Assembly (NCBI GenBank): GCA_003313425.1
Contig: NHZP01000063.1
Span: 181,917 to 245,916 of the forward strand
DNA from: Pseudopyrenochaeta lycopersici
Taxonomy: Eukaryota; Ascomycota; Dothideomycetes; Pleosporales; Pseudopyrenochaetaceae
Direction: 5' to 3'
DNA length: 64,000 nt
Position 1 is the stretch's first letter; the number at the start of each line of letters is the position of its first letter. Shown here piece after piece: positions 39,069-50,237 of this stretch. Below the pieces are notes generated by a model that ran no database searches, was not told the origin of the DNA, and saw only the letters and a program-made list of their open reading frames with translations. The position numbers and the translations under genes were made by a program.

Positions 39069-39532
39069 GATATTCGCAGGCCTACTTACATCCTACACCA
39101 GCAAACGCGCCAGAATCAGCAGTAGCCTCACATGTCGATATTCGCAGGCCTACTTACATCCTACACCCCCAAACGCGCCAGAATCAGCAGTAGCCTCACA
39201 TGTTGATATTCGCAGGTCTACTTACGAAACGCGCCACAATCAGCAGTAGCCTCACATGTCAATATTCGCAGGCCTACTTACATCCTACACCAGCAAACGC
39301 GCCAGAATCAGCAGTAGCCTCACATGTCGATATTCGCAGGCCTACTTACGAGCTACACCAGCAAACGCGCCAGAATCAGCAGTAGCCTCACATATCGATA
39401 TTCGCAGGCCTACTTACGAGCTACACCAGCAAACGCGCCAGAGTCAGCAGTAGCCTCACATGTTGATATGCGCAGGCCTACTTACGAGCTACACCAGCAA
39501 ACGCGCCAGAATCAGCAGTAGCCTCATATGTT
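39069..39532. repeat. minisatellite, seven copies of a 68-bp unit
   Basis: Unit start GATATTCGCAGGCCTACTTA. Copies begin at 39069, 39137, 39205, 39261, 39329, 39397 and 39465; the third is 56 bp because 12 bases are missing in its middle. Two unit types exist: copies 1, 2 and 4 have ACATCC and copies 5-7 have ACGAGC at the same place. Differences between copies are mainly C/T. The unit is not a multiple of three, so it is not a coding repeat. Confidence 0.95.
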
Positions 39533-39651
39533 GATATTCCGCCGTACTCGCGGGTCCCGGTTCGTGTCGAAGTACTTATCTGGGTCCCCGACTTAGAACG
39601 TATGTCTTCTGCACCTGCTACCCTAAGTCACAAACACTGATAAGCGGCTGT

Positions 39652-40104
39652 TCAACAAACCTTTGCGTGACGCAGTGTGTTTCGCCATGAATTCCTCGAG
39701 ATACTTTTGGTATACATCGGACTCGGGTGACTTTTTGTACTCTGCCATTTTAGCATCGGCTTTGTCCCATTCTGAGTCCTCCTGGCCACGTACTGGCTCC
39801 ACTCCGTAGCTTCTGCCTGGACCACAGAGTCGAGCGCATTTCGAAGCTGGTAACCTCGTTCCATCATCGCCTCAGATGAGTTCCAGCGGGTAGCGTTATC
39901 CGTGATGACATTGTACGTTGTTTTGTCTTCAAGATTCCAGGCAGTGTTCTCAATAAGCTGGAGCTTGTGGAGCGTCTCCATGCGCTGGCCCGACATTTGC
40001 ACCCAGTGAACAATATCGTGCAGCTTGCCGATTGGGCCCTTCGACCTCCAGAGTTTTTGCAAGTAGATTGAATTTTCAGGAACGCTATACGATCGAATGA
40101 TCAA
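39652..40104 (-). pseudogene. hAT transposase fragment
   Basis: The frame contains WRSKGPIGKLHDIVHWVQMS and DNATRWNSSEAMMERGYQLR, the central hAT transposase block that precedes the dimerisation domain. It ends in degraded sequence on both sides and has no terminal repeats. A relic, different from the 44423-47467 family. Confidence 0.75.
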
Positions 40105-40313
40105 AGCATCTTATCTGGCTTCTGTAGAGGAAACACCTTAACAAGGAAGATAATCAATAGGTACTAGCAATTGGTAGCCACTCAATGTGATTTTTGGAAT
40201 GCTCAAGGTAAATCCCATGGCAAACCCCACGGGAAAGCAAAGAAAAGCAAAGAAAGGCAGGAATCGTTTAAAACAGCCTTAAAAATACCTCTTCCTAAGA
40301 GCAAGTGATGAAA

Positions 40314-41419
40314 TTATCTCTGCTTTTCAAATTCCCTGGCGAAGAAGCTTTCCAGCGTCGAAAGCTTCGTCTCCTCACCAGTCTTACCACGAGCCTCGGC
40401 ACCCTTCTTCTTAAGCGCAATAGAGGTTTCCACTTCCGTCTCGTCGCCATAATATCGTCCTCCAGAGACTTGAGTGAATGCGAACATGAGCTTTACATTC
40501 TCCAAAGACGGGATCCCATAAACATTTAGATCCTTCCAGTCCTCGATTGCTTCGAAACGAGATTTCTTCCCCGTAGCTGCGGAAATTAGTAAAAGGTTCC
40601 TTTCTACCCTGGCCAGCCTTACCTTTCTCGAAAGCTTTGACAGCTTCGTCAAACGTCGCAATCTGGCTGACGCCCTGGGCAAGCCTTCCATCCCACCTCT
40701 CTGGTTCGAGGAAGATGCCGTGAACGATGTCTCCGAAGTCGCTGCCAACGGCGAGGAAAGGCACATCCTCCTTGCCTCCCCATTTCGGAACTCTGAATAA
40801 ATATGTGCCGTCCTCAGAGGGTATGAAAGGGAAGCCACCGAAAATTTTGCCTACTTTTGTCATTAAGAAGCTCTCAAAATACCAGCCAGGACTAGCGCTA
40901 ATGACTGATTTGAAAGCGCCAGATGACATGGCATACTTGAAAATGGCGCTCTTGTCTACACCTTGTGTAAGTAATTTGTGACAGCGAGAATAGTTTGCTA
41001 AACATACCATCGTAGCTAGGAGCAGCAATTTCGCCCCTGGTAATTTCCTTCGCGCTAATGAATCCGCTGTACACGAAGACCTCCACCTTAGCCTCGACAG
41101 CAGCATCCACGATGATCTTCCCCAATTCCAATTCCGTACGCTTGTCTTCTGGATTGAGAATAACGGGATCTTCCGAATTCGTATTTACGAATGCGCCCCA
41201 ACTTCCCTTGAAAGCAGCAACGAGGGATGCTTTGTCCCAGCCATCAGCTTGAACGACTTCGATTCCGAAACTGGAGAGGGCTCTTGCGGAGTCTGAAGAG
41301 GGATTGCGGGTGATGCCGCGAAGCTTGAAGGTATTGCTGGTGTTGGATTGCAAAGATCGAAGGACAGCAAATCCTTGAGTGCCGGTTGCGCCAAAGACGG
41401 TAACGAGTTGAGAGGACAT
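40314..41419 (-). CDS. NmrA-like NAD(P)-binding protein, 337 aa
   Basis: Exons complement(40314..40576, 40623..40961, 41008..41419); both introns are 46 bp; joined frame 1,014 nt. The protein begins MSSQLVTVFGATGTQGFAVL with the Rossmann-type GATGTQG at 10-16 and has no classical short-chain dehydrogenase YxxxK pair, as expected for NmrA-like proteins, which bind dinucleotide and often act as redox sensors or regulators. In Aspergillus NmrA represses the GATA factor AreA. This protein is a general family member and not necessarily the NmrA orthologue. The middle (SAIFKYAMSSGAFKSVISASPGWYFESFLM) and the FGDIVHGIF region fit the family. It looks intact. Confidence 0.9.
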
Positions 41420-42367
41420 GCTGAAACGGATGGCTGATGTTCACAAGTTTGCTAAGGAAAAGGTCGTGACTTCTTTGCAAACATGAAAGATTGTTGATGG
41501 AATGTTAATCTTAGCGCCACACGATCTACATTATATCTCTGCCCTCTCGTACTTTGCTGCGCTTTTCGCGGGATGCCTCGTGCGCACAGCGCATAAATAA
41601 TCACAACGACCCGGTAATACCATCTCTAGCATTAAAGCAAGTCAACCTCGGCCAGCTCTTAGGGGTATGATGCCCGTGCCAAGCCTCCTTCACGTTCTGG
41701 GCGTCCATGGGTATGGTTAGTGGGAATGTGAAGGCTCCGACGCTGGCAAACAAATCAGCTTTACGCACGCCAAGGGAAGTCATACGAAGTTTATAGGGAA
41801 TAAGCAGCAGCATAGGGTTGCGACAACGATTGCAGTGCATCTGTGCAGGAGGTACAGAAAGCCAGAGAGGTGTTGGGACAAGGTGTGTGGAAGTGCTGAT
41901 GAGCGCTGTGAAGGGCATTGTGGGAGAAGATAATATCCTGGAAACAAAGATTGGTTAAGCTAGGCAAAGTCAAGTTATGATGAATTAGCCTTAGAAATTT
42001 GTCACACTTGGCCGAGGGCAATAATGCTGCACGATCACCTTGAAAAAGGCGTTCATTTCCTCAGAATCCAAGCCAAGGACGCTTCGGGCCCGAAACTCCT
42101 TCCGCCGTCGACTTCATGCAGCTGCGGGGAACGTTGGCAGAGCCGTGCCAACCATTGTTGTGTTCGACCAATCGGCTTACGATCAAAATGCCTCGGCCAC
42201 ACGCGTCTGGCTCACCTATCTCGTCCCGACCAGAGAAGACAAATGCTGATGATGTCTATATCGTAGGGAACTCGAAATATGGTCCTCAGAGAGCGAATCC
42301 AGATTCTGCAAACGACACACATATACCATCATCCATTCGATCGGGGCCGCGCATATGCACGTTTGAT
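41420..42367. other. intergenic with one doubtful ORF
   Basis: A minus-strand frame at 41601-41918 (105 aa) overlaps a second at 41791-42021; neither shows a domain I know, though the first has a CxxC pair. They could be one small gene with an intron, or chance. Divergent promoters for the NmrA-like gene and the thioesterase lie here. Confidence 0.3.
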
Positions 42368-42997
42368 ATGGATTACTTCAAGACAATCCCATGGTGCACC
42401 GCTCTCCTCAAAGGACCTGACGTTGTCCCATACACACCTACATGTCGCCTCGAACCAGACGCAGGCGGCCATTTACCAACACAAGACCAGTTCTTCCGGA
42501 TCAACCTTCGAAATACCAACCTCATCCCAAATTGTATCGGCTTTTATCAAGACCCCTTCTCGAACCACCGATTTGAAGAGCAAGAGCATAAAGGCCTACG
42601 TCTATTGATCCCGTCCTCAACGCTACTGCTCGACCTACATCCTGGAGTCAACGGCTTCAACGGGTCAGCGCACGGCGGTCTGATTTCAACGCTGATAGAC
42701 GAGGCAATGGGCTCTCTGATCTTTATCAATGATGTGGTCTACAAGCAAGTGCAGAGACAAGGAAGACCACTGTCATCGAACGTCCTCAACATGTATGGCG
42801 TCGCAATGTTTACAGCAAGCATGAACGTGCGCTTCCGAAGGCCTCTGGCGACGCCACAGGTTGTAATGGCAACAGCCACTTTCAACAGGATTGAGGAGAG
42901 GAAAGTGTTCTTGGATGTGAATGTGAGGAGTGGAGATGGGGTGGTATTTGCGACGTGTGACGGGATGTGGATGTCAGTTCCGAAAGAGAAGCTATGA
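42368..42997 (+). CDS. hotdog-fold thioesterase family protein, 209 aa
   Basis: Single exon. The 4HBT/PaaI-type hotdog signature is NGFNGSAHGGLISTLIDEAMG (HGG at 102-104, acidic pair D111-E112), followed by the strand MNVRFRRPLATPQVV. Such enzymes hydrolyse acyl-CoA thioesters. I chose ATG 42368 (MDYFKTIPWC). The frame is open further upstream to 42116, but that extension is low in conserved sequence and rich in Ser/Pro. No targeting signal is evident. Substrate unknown. Confidence 0.85.
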   Translation: MDYFKTIPWCTALLKGPDVVPYTPTCRLEPDAGGHLPTQDQFFRINLRNTNLIPNCIGFYQDPFSNHRFEEQEHKGLRLLIPSSTLLLDLHPGVNGFNGSAHGGLISTLIDEAMGSLIFINDVVYKQVQRQGRPLSSNVLNMYGVAMFTASMNVRFRRPLATPQVVMATATFNRIEERKVFLDVNVRSGDGVVFATCDGMWMSVPKEKL

Positions 42998-43790
42998 TAT
43001 ATCGCGAGAAGAACAAGGAAAGGGGTTATGAGTGTATTGTAGACAGCGCTGGTTAGTACAAGCTTTGTCCATAGAATGAAGTTCGAACTTTCCATGTTTT
43101 TGGTGCATTTTCCGCTGCGCAGCTTACTGATAGAACACGTTTATATGGCTGGTTTTATGTTAATACTGAGTTGCGCAAAAGCTGGGTTACGCAAACGCTT
43201 TTCGCAGGCTCAACAGCATTTGCAAGTACCAATCAAAATCTGCACTTCGAAAGTTGAATCGTTACGATTAACGTCATCATCGGAACCGAACAGAGGTCAC
43301 CCCACCGTTCGTACTCACAACAGTACAGTGGTAGTACCCTTGTTGTGGTTCGAAGGGATCAGATGTTAGTCAGAAGGGACTTGTTAGTAATGGATTGGAG
43401 TTTCGGCAGCGTTTCTGTTGGTAATAGTCTTCTTTTTGGTCCGCCTCGCAAGGTTCGACCCATTGGGATGAGGCCTGACTCGGCACGTCCAATCCTGCAA
43501 AATTTCAACCTCGGTGATCGGTCGGAATCTGATTGGCTCCTTGTAGCTTCCGACATCTTCCACCCAAGACTCGTGCGAGAAGGATTGCGAACATCCAATC
43601 AGTTTACGCGAACGAATTTCAACCGACCGTGATGCTGGAACACTTGGTGCATTCATGTGGAGGGTTTTCTAAACCCCGTTTCGTGAAGTATGAAGCTTAC
43701 GACTCTCTTTGTAACGGCATGTATATAGCCCAGGCTACCTGCCATTTCTCTTCGGACAACACTGCAAGTAGGTTTTACTCGGCCTTCATC
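42998..43790. other. intergenic, nothing recognised
   Basis: Promoter side of the mpaB-like gene. Several overlapping frames show no domain. Confidence 0.5.
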
Positions 43791-44433
43791 ATGGATCTAG
43801 GGACATCGCAGCCCTCGAGTTCGCCAATAATCCTAACACGCATGCGAACTCTTATCCCGACGAATATTGTTTTTGTTTGTGCTGCAGTAGTATATCTCAT
43901 CCTGGTTCGTTGGTTGCGTTACAAGCGCACCAACAGGATAGCGTCTCCCTTCACAGATGGCAAGAGACCGTTGTCGAGCATGACTACGCAGGAAGCGTTC
44001 AAAATCATGACGCAGCTGCAATCGCTCGAGTTCTCTTATGCAATGAACAAGGCGCGAACTGTTGCTCTTTTGAAGGTATGTCGTAGTACTCCAGCCCCTG
44101 TGGTATTGCCGCTGACTCGGTTATGTAGGCGGGCGGGATACCCACGATGTCAAAGCTATTCGCAGTCACGGGTCAAAACAATGTCAGGAATGCAGGAAAG
44201 CGAGCTGTCGATACAGAGATTCTTCTGCGCGAGTCACAAACGCAGCCACGGGATTCTGGGCGCTACATGGATGCTGTTGCACGAATGAACTACCTCCACG
44301 CTCGATATCGTAAAGCGGGAAAGATTCTAGACATGGACCTTCTACACACGTTGGGCGACGGAGCGTTGGAAATCTTGCACGTTATAGACAACGAAGAGTG
44401 GCGGAAGCTCAACGATGTCGAGCAGAGTTGCTA

Positions 44434-44580
44434 ACAAGCCGGCCGGCCTGGTTGGCCGGCCTGTTCGGCCTGCTTTTAAGCAAGCAGGCCAAGCCAGGCC
44501 GCGACTCGCAGAAAACCAGGCCGGCCAAGCCAGGCCGAAGGTCGCGGCCTGGTAGCCTGGTTTCGGCCTGGTAGGTATGT
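44434..44580. repeat. left subterminal GGCCGGCC/CCAGGCC repeat block of the hAT element
   Basis: Many copies of GGCCTGGCC-, GGCCGGCC- and CCAGGCC-type words in both orientations, very GC-rich against an AT-rich surrounding. Subterminal repeats of this kind serve as transposase binding sites in hAT elements such as Ac. Confidence 0.8.
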
Positions 44581-44782
44581 ATATGAAGCCGTACAAATCA
44601 AAGTTCAGTTGAGTTGAGATCGGATGAACTAGCCGCAAAATTTTGCCAAGGCTCACCGACAGGGTTTAAGCAACACGAGCTAATCATAATTTTCCAAGTG
44701 CTACCTAGGAGATTGTGATTGGCTTAAACCCTTTAATACTAGAACTTCCTCGAGCCTAACTCCTCCGTTAAAGACCTCTACC

Positions 44783-47307
44783 ATGCCATGTCAAGTCCGA
44801 TCGAAAAAGCGCACCCGTGATACACAGGCTACTCAGGAAAATATTCAAACCTTCGAGGAGGAGCTCCGTAGCGCTCTCCTTGACGCGCCAACCGAGACCG
44901 CTGCCGCAACTGCCGCCGAAGCCCTCCCCCCTAACGATAGCGATATCTCCTCTGATGATGAGCGATATACGGATAATTACGATGGGATTCAGTGGGAAGC
45001 GATTAAGCAATACATTAAGCCTCTCCGAACGCAGAAGAGGCAACTAAGCTGGATCTACAAGTACAGATACCGTGTGGCTTCGCTGAAGAACCCAAAACGG
45101 ACATTTTTCGTCTGTAGACATTGCCATCTTAAGAAGTCCACTCATAATCATATCTTTGATGTTACATCATCTGTTTCAGCTGCCGCACGCCATCTAGGGA
45201 TGAACAGACCTGGCCATAGATTGTGTAAGGACGGAAAAGTTACTGTCCAGATGGAGTCCAGTCAACAAACCTTACAGGGCCTTATTGAAGGCGGGTTTAA
45301 GGTCTCTCAGGAGATAGCCAATAAGATTGGCCACTTTAACGTACAGTCTTTTCGGATAAAAGCCGTCATCTGGCTCCTTCAAAATAACCATCCGTTACGC
45401 GAATTCGAGACTTCTGCGTTTAAAGAGATAATTGCTGCTGCTAACCCTGAAGCCGCAGCAGCGGTTTGGAAGAACCACCAGTCAGTTACGCATTTTGTAA
45501 TAACACAATACGATCTACTCCTCTCTACCGTACGCCGGCATCTCTCATCAGCGCGCTCACTAATACACTTTACCTTTAACGGCTGGACGGCAAAGGGTGG
45601 CAAGAAAGCGTTTCTTGGCGTCCATATACACTATCTTGATGACGATGGCAATAAACACGAATATCCCATTGCGTTACCACAGCTAGCCAGTGCTCACACG
45701 GGCGAGAGGCTTGGTGAGGTTGTCAATAACGTAATCCAGAAGTTCGGGATCGAGTCTAGCCAGGTTGGCTATTTCGTACTCAACAATATTAGCTCCAATA
45801 ACGTTACTGTCAACATCCTCGCAAAACACCACTACTTCAACAGTACCCACCGGAGACTACGCTGCGGCCCTCACACGCTTAACCTTATTAGCCAAACCGT
45901 AATCTTCGGCATTAATAAGAAAGCACTTAAAGCAAATACTAGGGAGAGCGCTGAAGAAGCCAAATTAGAGGCAAGATATCTGCAAGAGTGGAGAAAAGAC
46001 GGGCCGTTAGGCATGCTCCGAGACGTAATAGCGTACATCTCAACTCCGCAGCAACACGACCTCTTACGCGATTTTCAGATCAAGGCTAACAAGCAGCTAC
46101 CGGATCCAAAGTTTCGAGTCAAAGAAATCAAGAAACCTAGCACTACCCGCTAGAATTCATATCACGACGCTTTTAAGCGCGCTGTTGAGCTACAACAACC
46201 CCTTGACGCGTACATGCAATACCATATTGGACAGTATCGGATGGAAATGGCTACTCAGGTCGCCCGCAACCCAAACGCCGCGCTGGTTGACGTACCTGAT
46301 TAGATAAGGACCGAAGGTTTAACGGCCCAGGATTGGCAGGTTATTATAGACTATATTCGGATATTACAGCCACTCAAGGTTGCTTCAAAGAGACTCGAAG
46401 GACGAGGAAAATGTGGGCGTTTTGGTGCTCTTTACAAGGTTATTCCAACTTTTGAATATCTCCTCCGCAAGTACAAGAGCCAGTTTAACTTCTTAAAAGA
46501 TGTTGACTATAACGAGGCGGACGCTCCCGAAGATCATAAGCTTTACAACATTCGCGCTGCTTAGAAGAAGCTTCGCAAATACTACGTCAAGCTCAACGAC
46601 TCTCCAGCGTATTACACGGCCACAATCCTCCATCCCCAGTACAAATTCTATTGCGAAAACTCTTGGCTGGATACCCCTCACTGGCTGAACTATAACAACG
46701 CACAGTTTCAAGCTCTCTGGCAGTCGTACAAGGGTGAATCTGGTAACTGTTCAGAGACCCCGCCACGGCCAAAACGCGTAAGGTATGACGCTGAGATTAA
46801 CGACGATATCGATCAATATACTGGGCCCGTTAAGACGCCAGGAGACGACGTGGGAGATGAGTTTATACGGTGGAAGAGAGTGGATAACCTTCCAAGAGAT
46901 CACCCCCACGCAATTGATCCGATTGCTTATTGGCTCTCTCTATCTACAGAATACCCGAATCTATCTCGGATAGCCCTTAATATACTCTCAATTCCTGCTG
47001 CTTCTGCTGATTGTGAGCGCCTCTTTTCAGAAGTTAGAGATATGTTAGAACCAAAACGGAGGAAGCTATCCGGCCAGCTTACAGCTGCGTTGACGTGCGT
47101 TAGGAGCTGGATCAGCAAAGGCTTTGCAGGTAAGTTAATACCCTCAATATGGGCGTATTGCTGATCTACTTAGATAACAAAAACTTAAATGCCTCCTCCC
47201 TCAGTGGCGACGCTGTCGATAAATTATACAAGCTTTGGGAATGGCCAGAGGAAGACGAATGGTTAGATGAAGAAATGGGCCAATCAAGGTTCAAGAAATT
47301 AGATTAG
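44783..47307 (+). pseudogene. hAT transposase with three in-frame TAG codons
   Basis: From ATG 44783 (MPCQVRSKKRTRD) one frame runs to 47129, then an intron of 44 bp (47130-47173) and a last exon to TAG 47305-47307, about 826 codons. A BED-type zinc finger (FVCRHCHLKKSTHNH, then H near 45190), the catalytic core (IHFTFNGWTAKGGKKAFLGV; CGPHTLNLISQTVIFG) and the dimerisation domain (NLSRIALNILSIPAASADCERLFSEVRDML) are all present. The only lesions are TAG at 46151-46153, 46301-46303 and 46562-46564. Each sits where Trp would fit (R-stop-NS, D-stop-IR, AA-stop-KK) and each is explained by TGG to TAG, that is CpA to TpA on the other strand. Confidence 0.93.
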
Positions 47308-47324
47308 TAATACCAATTCAGGCT

Positions 47325-47460
47325 TTTCAGGCTTTTCCCAGGCCAGGCCGGCCAGGCCACGCTCTTTCTACTACTCAGGCCGGCCAGGCCAGGCCGTTGG
47401 TTGGCGTAAAACCAGGCCGGCCAGGCCAAAAGCATTGGCCGGCCTGGCCGGCTTGTTAGC
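47325..47460. repeat. right subterminal GGCCGGCC/CCAGGCC repeat block of the hAT element
   Basis: Same words as the left block (AGGCCGGCCAGGCC occurs several times), ending at the inverted terminus. Confidence 0.8.
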
Positions 47461-48204
47461 AACTCTGATGTCGAGAAATGCGCCGTGGGGATCTTTCATC
47501 GGAACCTTGGCGAAGACTTGGAGATCCCATTTACTCCGTTAAAAAGCTTCGAGGCAGGGTGGCAGGACGGGTTGCATTTTGTGACTGAGCTGATTGAATG
47601 GACGAAAGAATATGAGAAAGAGGTTGCGAAGCCAACGGGAACGGGAGATCAGTATGTGAGAGTCTATGTTGATTCAGCCACTAAGAAGATGGGCAAGGCA
47701 GTCACGGCTCTCCTTAGACAGGTCATTGGTTCAGATCTGGACGATACAATGAGGACGAGCCTCTGCATAGAAGCTCCTGGGCCGTTCGTGTCTGCTCTCC
47801 TGTTCACTATCAAGAACACCCGCAGGATGCTCCTCCGCTACCTTATGCTACCCCGCCCAGAGTATTTCGCCTATCAATCCGTTGCGTCTACTCCAACTAC
47901 TGAGGGCTTGTACAACTTCAGTCATGGAGGTTTCCAGCCTTGGTATATTCAACCTGGGTTTCGGTCGGTTTGGAGTCCTGGCGCAGTGCTTCTGAGGATA
48001 TTTGGCGCTAGGAAACCTGGCAGCAGAGGCGACAAGTATAAGCCAATGGGATATGACCTGAAGACGATCGGACCGCCGCCGCAGGAGGGCAAGGGCTTTG
48101 AAGAGATGAGGGCGACAGTCGAGCTTATGAAGGATCGAGGTGCAGGAGAGTGTCCGTTTGCGGGCATGAAGCAGCGTAAGGAGTTTGTTGCAGTGAAAGA
48201 ATGA

Positions 48205-49074
48205 AGTGAAAGGCATTCATGCAAAGATATTATTGTAATAGTGCGGGTTAGGTAGGATCTTGATGGCCCACTCGCGTCTCTGTACTGGTATAGGGGCGTC
48301 TCGAACTGGGTTTTCAGAGTCAGTGAGCAGGGCTTGAAGCCTGTCAGCTGAACTCTGAATGGCTTCCCAAGCTTTTGGCCCGTCTCTTCTGCCTTACGCT
48401 TCCTTACACGTCTCCCATCGCCAAAGTGCTCTCTCTCCTGCCTCCAACGTTGCCCTAGTATCGTGATTTAGGTACAACTACAAAGCGTGCGCGTAACTTA
48501 GGAGGCACTATAAGCACTAAAAGGAAGTTCACTCAAAACGCTCAAGGTTTGCGCAAGTTGTGGACTGGCCACAGCTCGCGCTAGGACTCTCAAGCAAGAT
48601 GCCAATGTTATGTGGCAAGACGCGTGAAATCTTTCATGATATCCTCGAGCCGGGTGGAATGGATGGCCTACAAGGTGGTTTTATCCCCGAATTTCTCAAT
48701 TCACACCACTATCGTTTGTCCTTAAGCAATTGAGACGAACTGCAACTATCCAGGAAAATGTAACCGTTCGTGGGCTATTCAAATGGGGAATTTTCTGTCG
48801 CCTTTGAGAGCAGGGATGTAATTTAAAGGGATCAGTCCGCTCGGTCAAATAACCATCGGTTCGCTCTGCGAATCGACCGAGACTGCTCGCTCCTGTTCGG
48901 TGACAAATTACGAAGCAATTCTCCGCTGCTGACGAATACTCTTTCCCAGCCGCAGTGGATGATTTTTGCGTCGGAGTTCGAACACTACTACTTAAACCTG
49001 ACTGTGGCACTGATATCTCAACAAAGTAAATTCCAGAGACATCTGCGTACGACTTAGCATTTTCGATCTTCACC
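48205..49074. other. intergenic, nothing recognised
   Basis: 3' flank of the mpaB-like gene and promoter of the glutathione S-transferase. No gene seen. Confidence 0.5.
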
Positions 49075-49861
49075 ATGTCGTTCATTCTTACCGGCATTGC
49101 GCAGTCATTCTGCACACTCCGCCCACTTCTTGTACTTGCTGAGAAAGGAGTAGATGACTTTACGCTGTATGCTCCGAATATGGCTCGGGGCGAACACAAG
49201 GTGAATGGACTTTGATCTTGTCCACGGATGAGCTCACAAAGAATCTAGACCGAGCCTCATGTTAAGAAGCATCCTTTCGGCCAGATCCCGACACTCGAAG
49301 ACAATGGCTTTCTTCTCTTTGGTCAGTATCGTGTGCATTCTTCTAGTCATAGTATTCAGTACCTGCAGAATCTCGCGCGATTTCGCGTTTCTTAGCGACC
49401 AAGTACGCCGACCAGGGCACACCCCTTCTACCCTCCTTCACCGATGGGAAAGCTTGGGCTCTCTTTGAACAGTGGGCATCTGTTGAGCAAAACAATTTCA
49501 ATCCGTTCGCCCAGGAAATATTCTACCAGAAAAGGATCCGACCGTAAGTTGCTCACCCACGAGCGCTTCGAGAAAGCATCACTGAACTTTTTGAAGTATG
49601 ACTGGTCAGCCTGTTGACGAAGTCGCCCTCGAGAACGCGAAGAAAACTCTAGCTGAAAAGCTTGACATACTCAACGGTATTCTTGAGAAGCAGGATTACA
49701 TGGGTGGCACTGATTTCTCTTTGATCGACATATTCTACATGCCGCTGATCGGCAAGCTGTTCGAAGTTGACGAAGATGACTTGATTGTAACTCGTCAAAA
49801 TGTGCAAGCTTGGTGGAACCGAGTCTCTGCAAGGGACTCTTGGAAGAAATTGGTTGTATGA
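49075..49861 (+). CDS. glutathione S-transferase, 212 aa, four exons
   Basis: Exons 49075-49200, 49249-49321, 49369-49543 and 49597-49861; introns 48, 47 and 53 bp; total 639 nt in frame. The N-terminal thioredoxin-like domain is seen in MSFILTGIAQSFCTLRPLLV, HPFGQIPTLEDNG (cis-proline before TLE) and FESRAISRFLATKYA (glutathione gamma-glutamyl contact ES). The helical C-terminal domain has ILEKQDYMGGTDFSLIDIFY with the conserved Asp N-cap, and VQAWWNRVSARDSW. It conjugates glutathione to electrophiles in the cytosol. The overall layout resembles fungal theta/phi-like enzymes (similar length). It looks intact. Confidence 0.94.
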
Positions 49862-50237
49862 GTCACCTACTGACGAATGCGGGATCCATACCTCAAACTC
49901 GTCTGACTGACCACAGTGAGAGGATATGAGAATCTTGTAAAAACAGTATCCAATGGATATGCTAATAGAAGGTTGAGGTTCTCTTTCGTACTTGGGTCTG
50001 GTTTCTTCTGCGCATTGAACTTTTGATCAAGCCACCGGCGTTTGTGAGAAAAGGCTGCATGGTTGCCAGGAGAGACGCGGTGCATAATGAGCTGTTAACG
50101 ATAAGCCATACGCGATAAGGCCTTTATCATTATTGTATTGCATAAGGAAATCTATATCGTTTATCGCCTACCTATCGCGATAAGTAAACAATACAGTCTT
50201 GGCATGGTGTAGCGTCACGTGCTGTCCACATATGCTA
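49862..50237. other. GST 3' flank and subterminal part of a hAT relic
   Basis: From about 50095 to 50200 the word CGATAAG or its complement recurs (ACGATAAG, GCGATAAGG, CGCGATAAG), with CAATACAG near 50189. This resembles subterminal repeats of the hAT relic that follows. I could not fix the exact terminus. Confidence 0.4.

Larger units (their letters stand above)
44423..47467 (+). mobile_element. hAT DNA transposon inserted in the mpaB-like gene
   Basis: Perfect 22-bp inverted ends start CAGAGTTGCTAACAAGCC (44423-44444, mirrored at 47446-47467). ATGTCGAG is duplicated on both sides (44415-44422 and 47468-47475), the 8-bp target duplication of hAT elements. It contains one transposase gene and GC-rich subterminal repeats. 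Excision of the element with one TSD copy would restore the gene's reading frame. Confidence 0.97.
43791..48204 (+). pseudogene. mpaB-like oxygenase gene (DUF2236/MPAB_Lcp family) split by a hAT element
   Basis: Exon 1 43791-44075, intron 53 bp, exon 2 44129-44422, then a 3,045-bp transposon plus one TSD copy, and the frame resumes at 47476 and runs to 48204. Without the insert it would encode 435 residues. A membrane anchor near the N terminus (IVFVCAAVVYLILV, about 26-39) is followed by the family motifs ARMNYLHARYRKAGKI and LHTLGDGALEIL before the insertion, and CAVGIFHRNLGEDLEIPF after it. The family (Pfam MPAB_Lcp_cat) includes the ER-bound oxygenase MpaB, which cleaves a prenyl chain in mycophenolic acid synthesis, and latex-clearing oxygenases. 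The two halves are otherwise free of stops, so the knockout is recent. The first half now ends in the transposon a few codons later. Confidence 0.9.

Noticed and set aside
39069..39532. CRISPR-like regular repeats
   Set aside because: The whole 68-bp unit repeats with no unique spacers, and the genome is eukaryotic.
42116..42367. N-terminal extension of the thioesterase by 84 residues
   Set aside because: Extension lacks conserved sequence and the hotdog family start fits ATG 42368 better.
44783..47307. A changed genetic code with UAG read as an amino acid
   Set aside because: Normal genes in the window (hydrolase, reductase, GST, NmrA-like) keep TGG for Trp and use ordinary stops; the TAGs are limited to mobile or damaged sequences and fit RIP.
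35109..49861. A secondary-metabolite gene cluster (mpaB-like, NmrA-like, thioesterase, GST)
   Set aside because: No backbone synthase, prenyltransferase or pathway regulator is present among these genes, so co-location alone is weak evidence.
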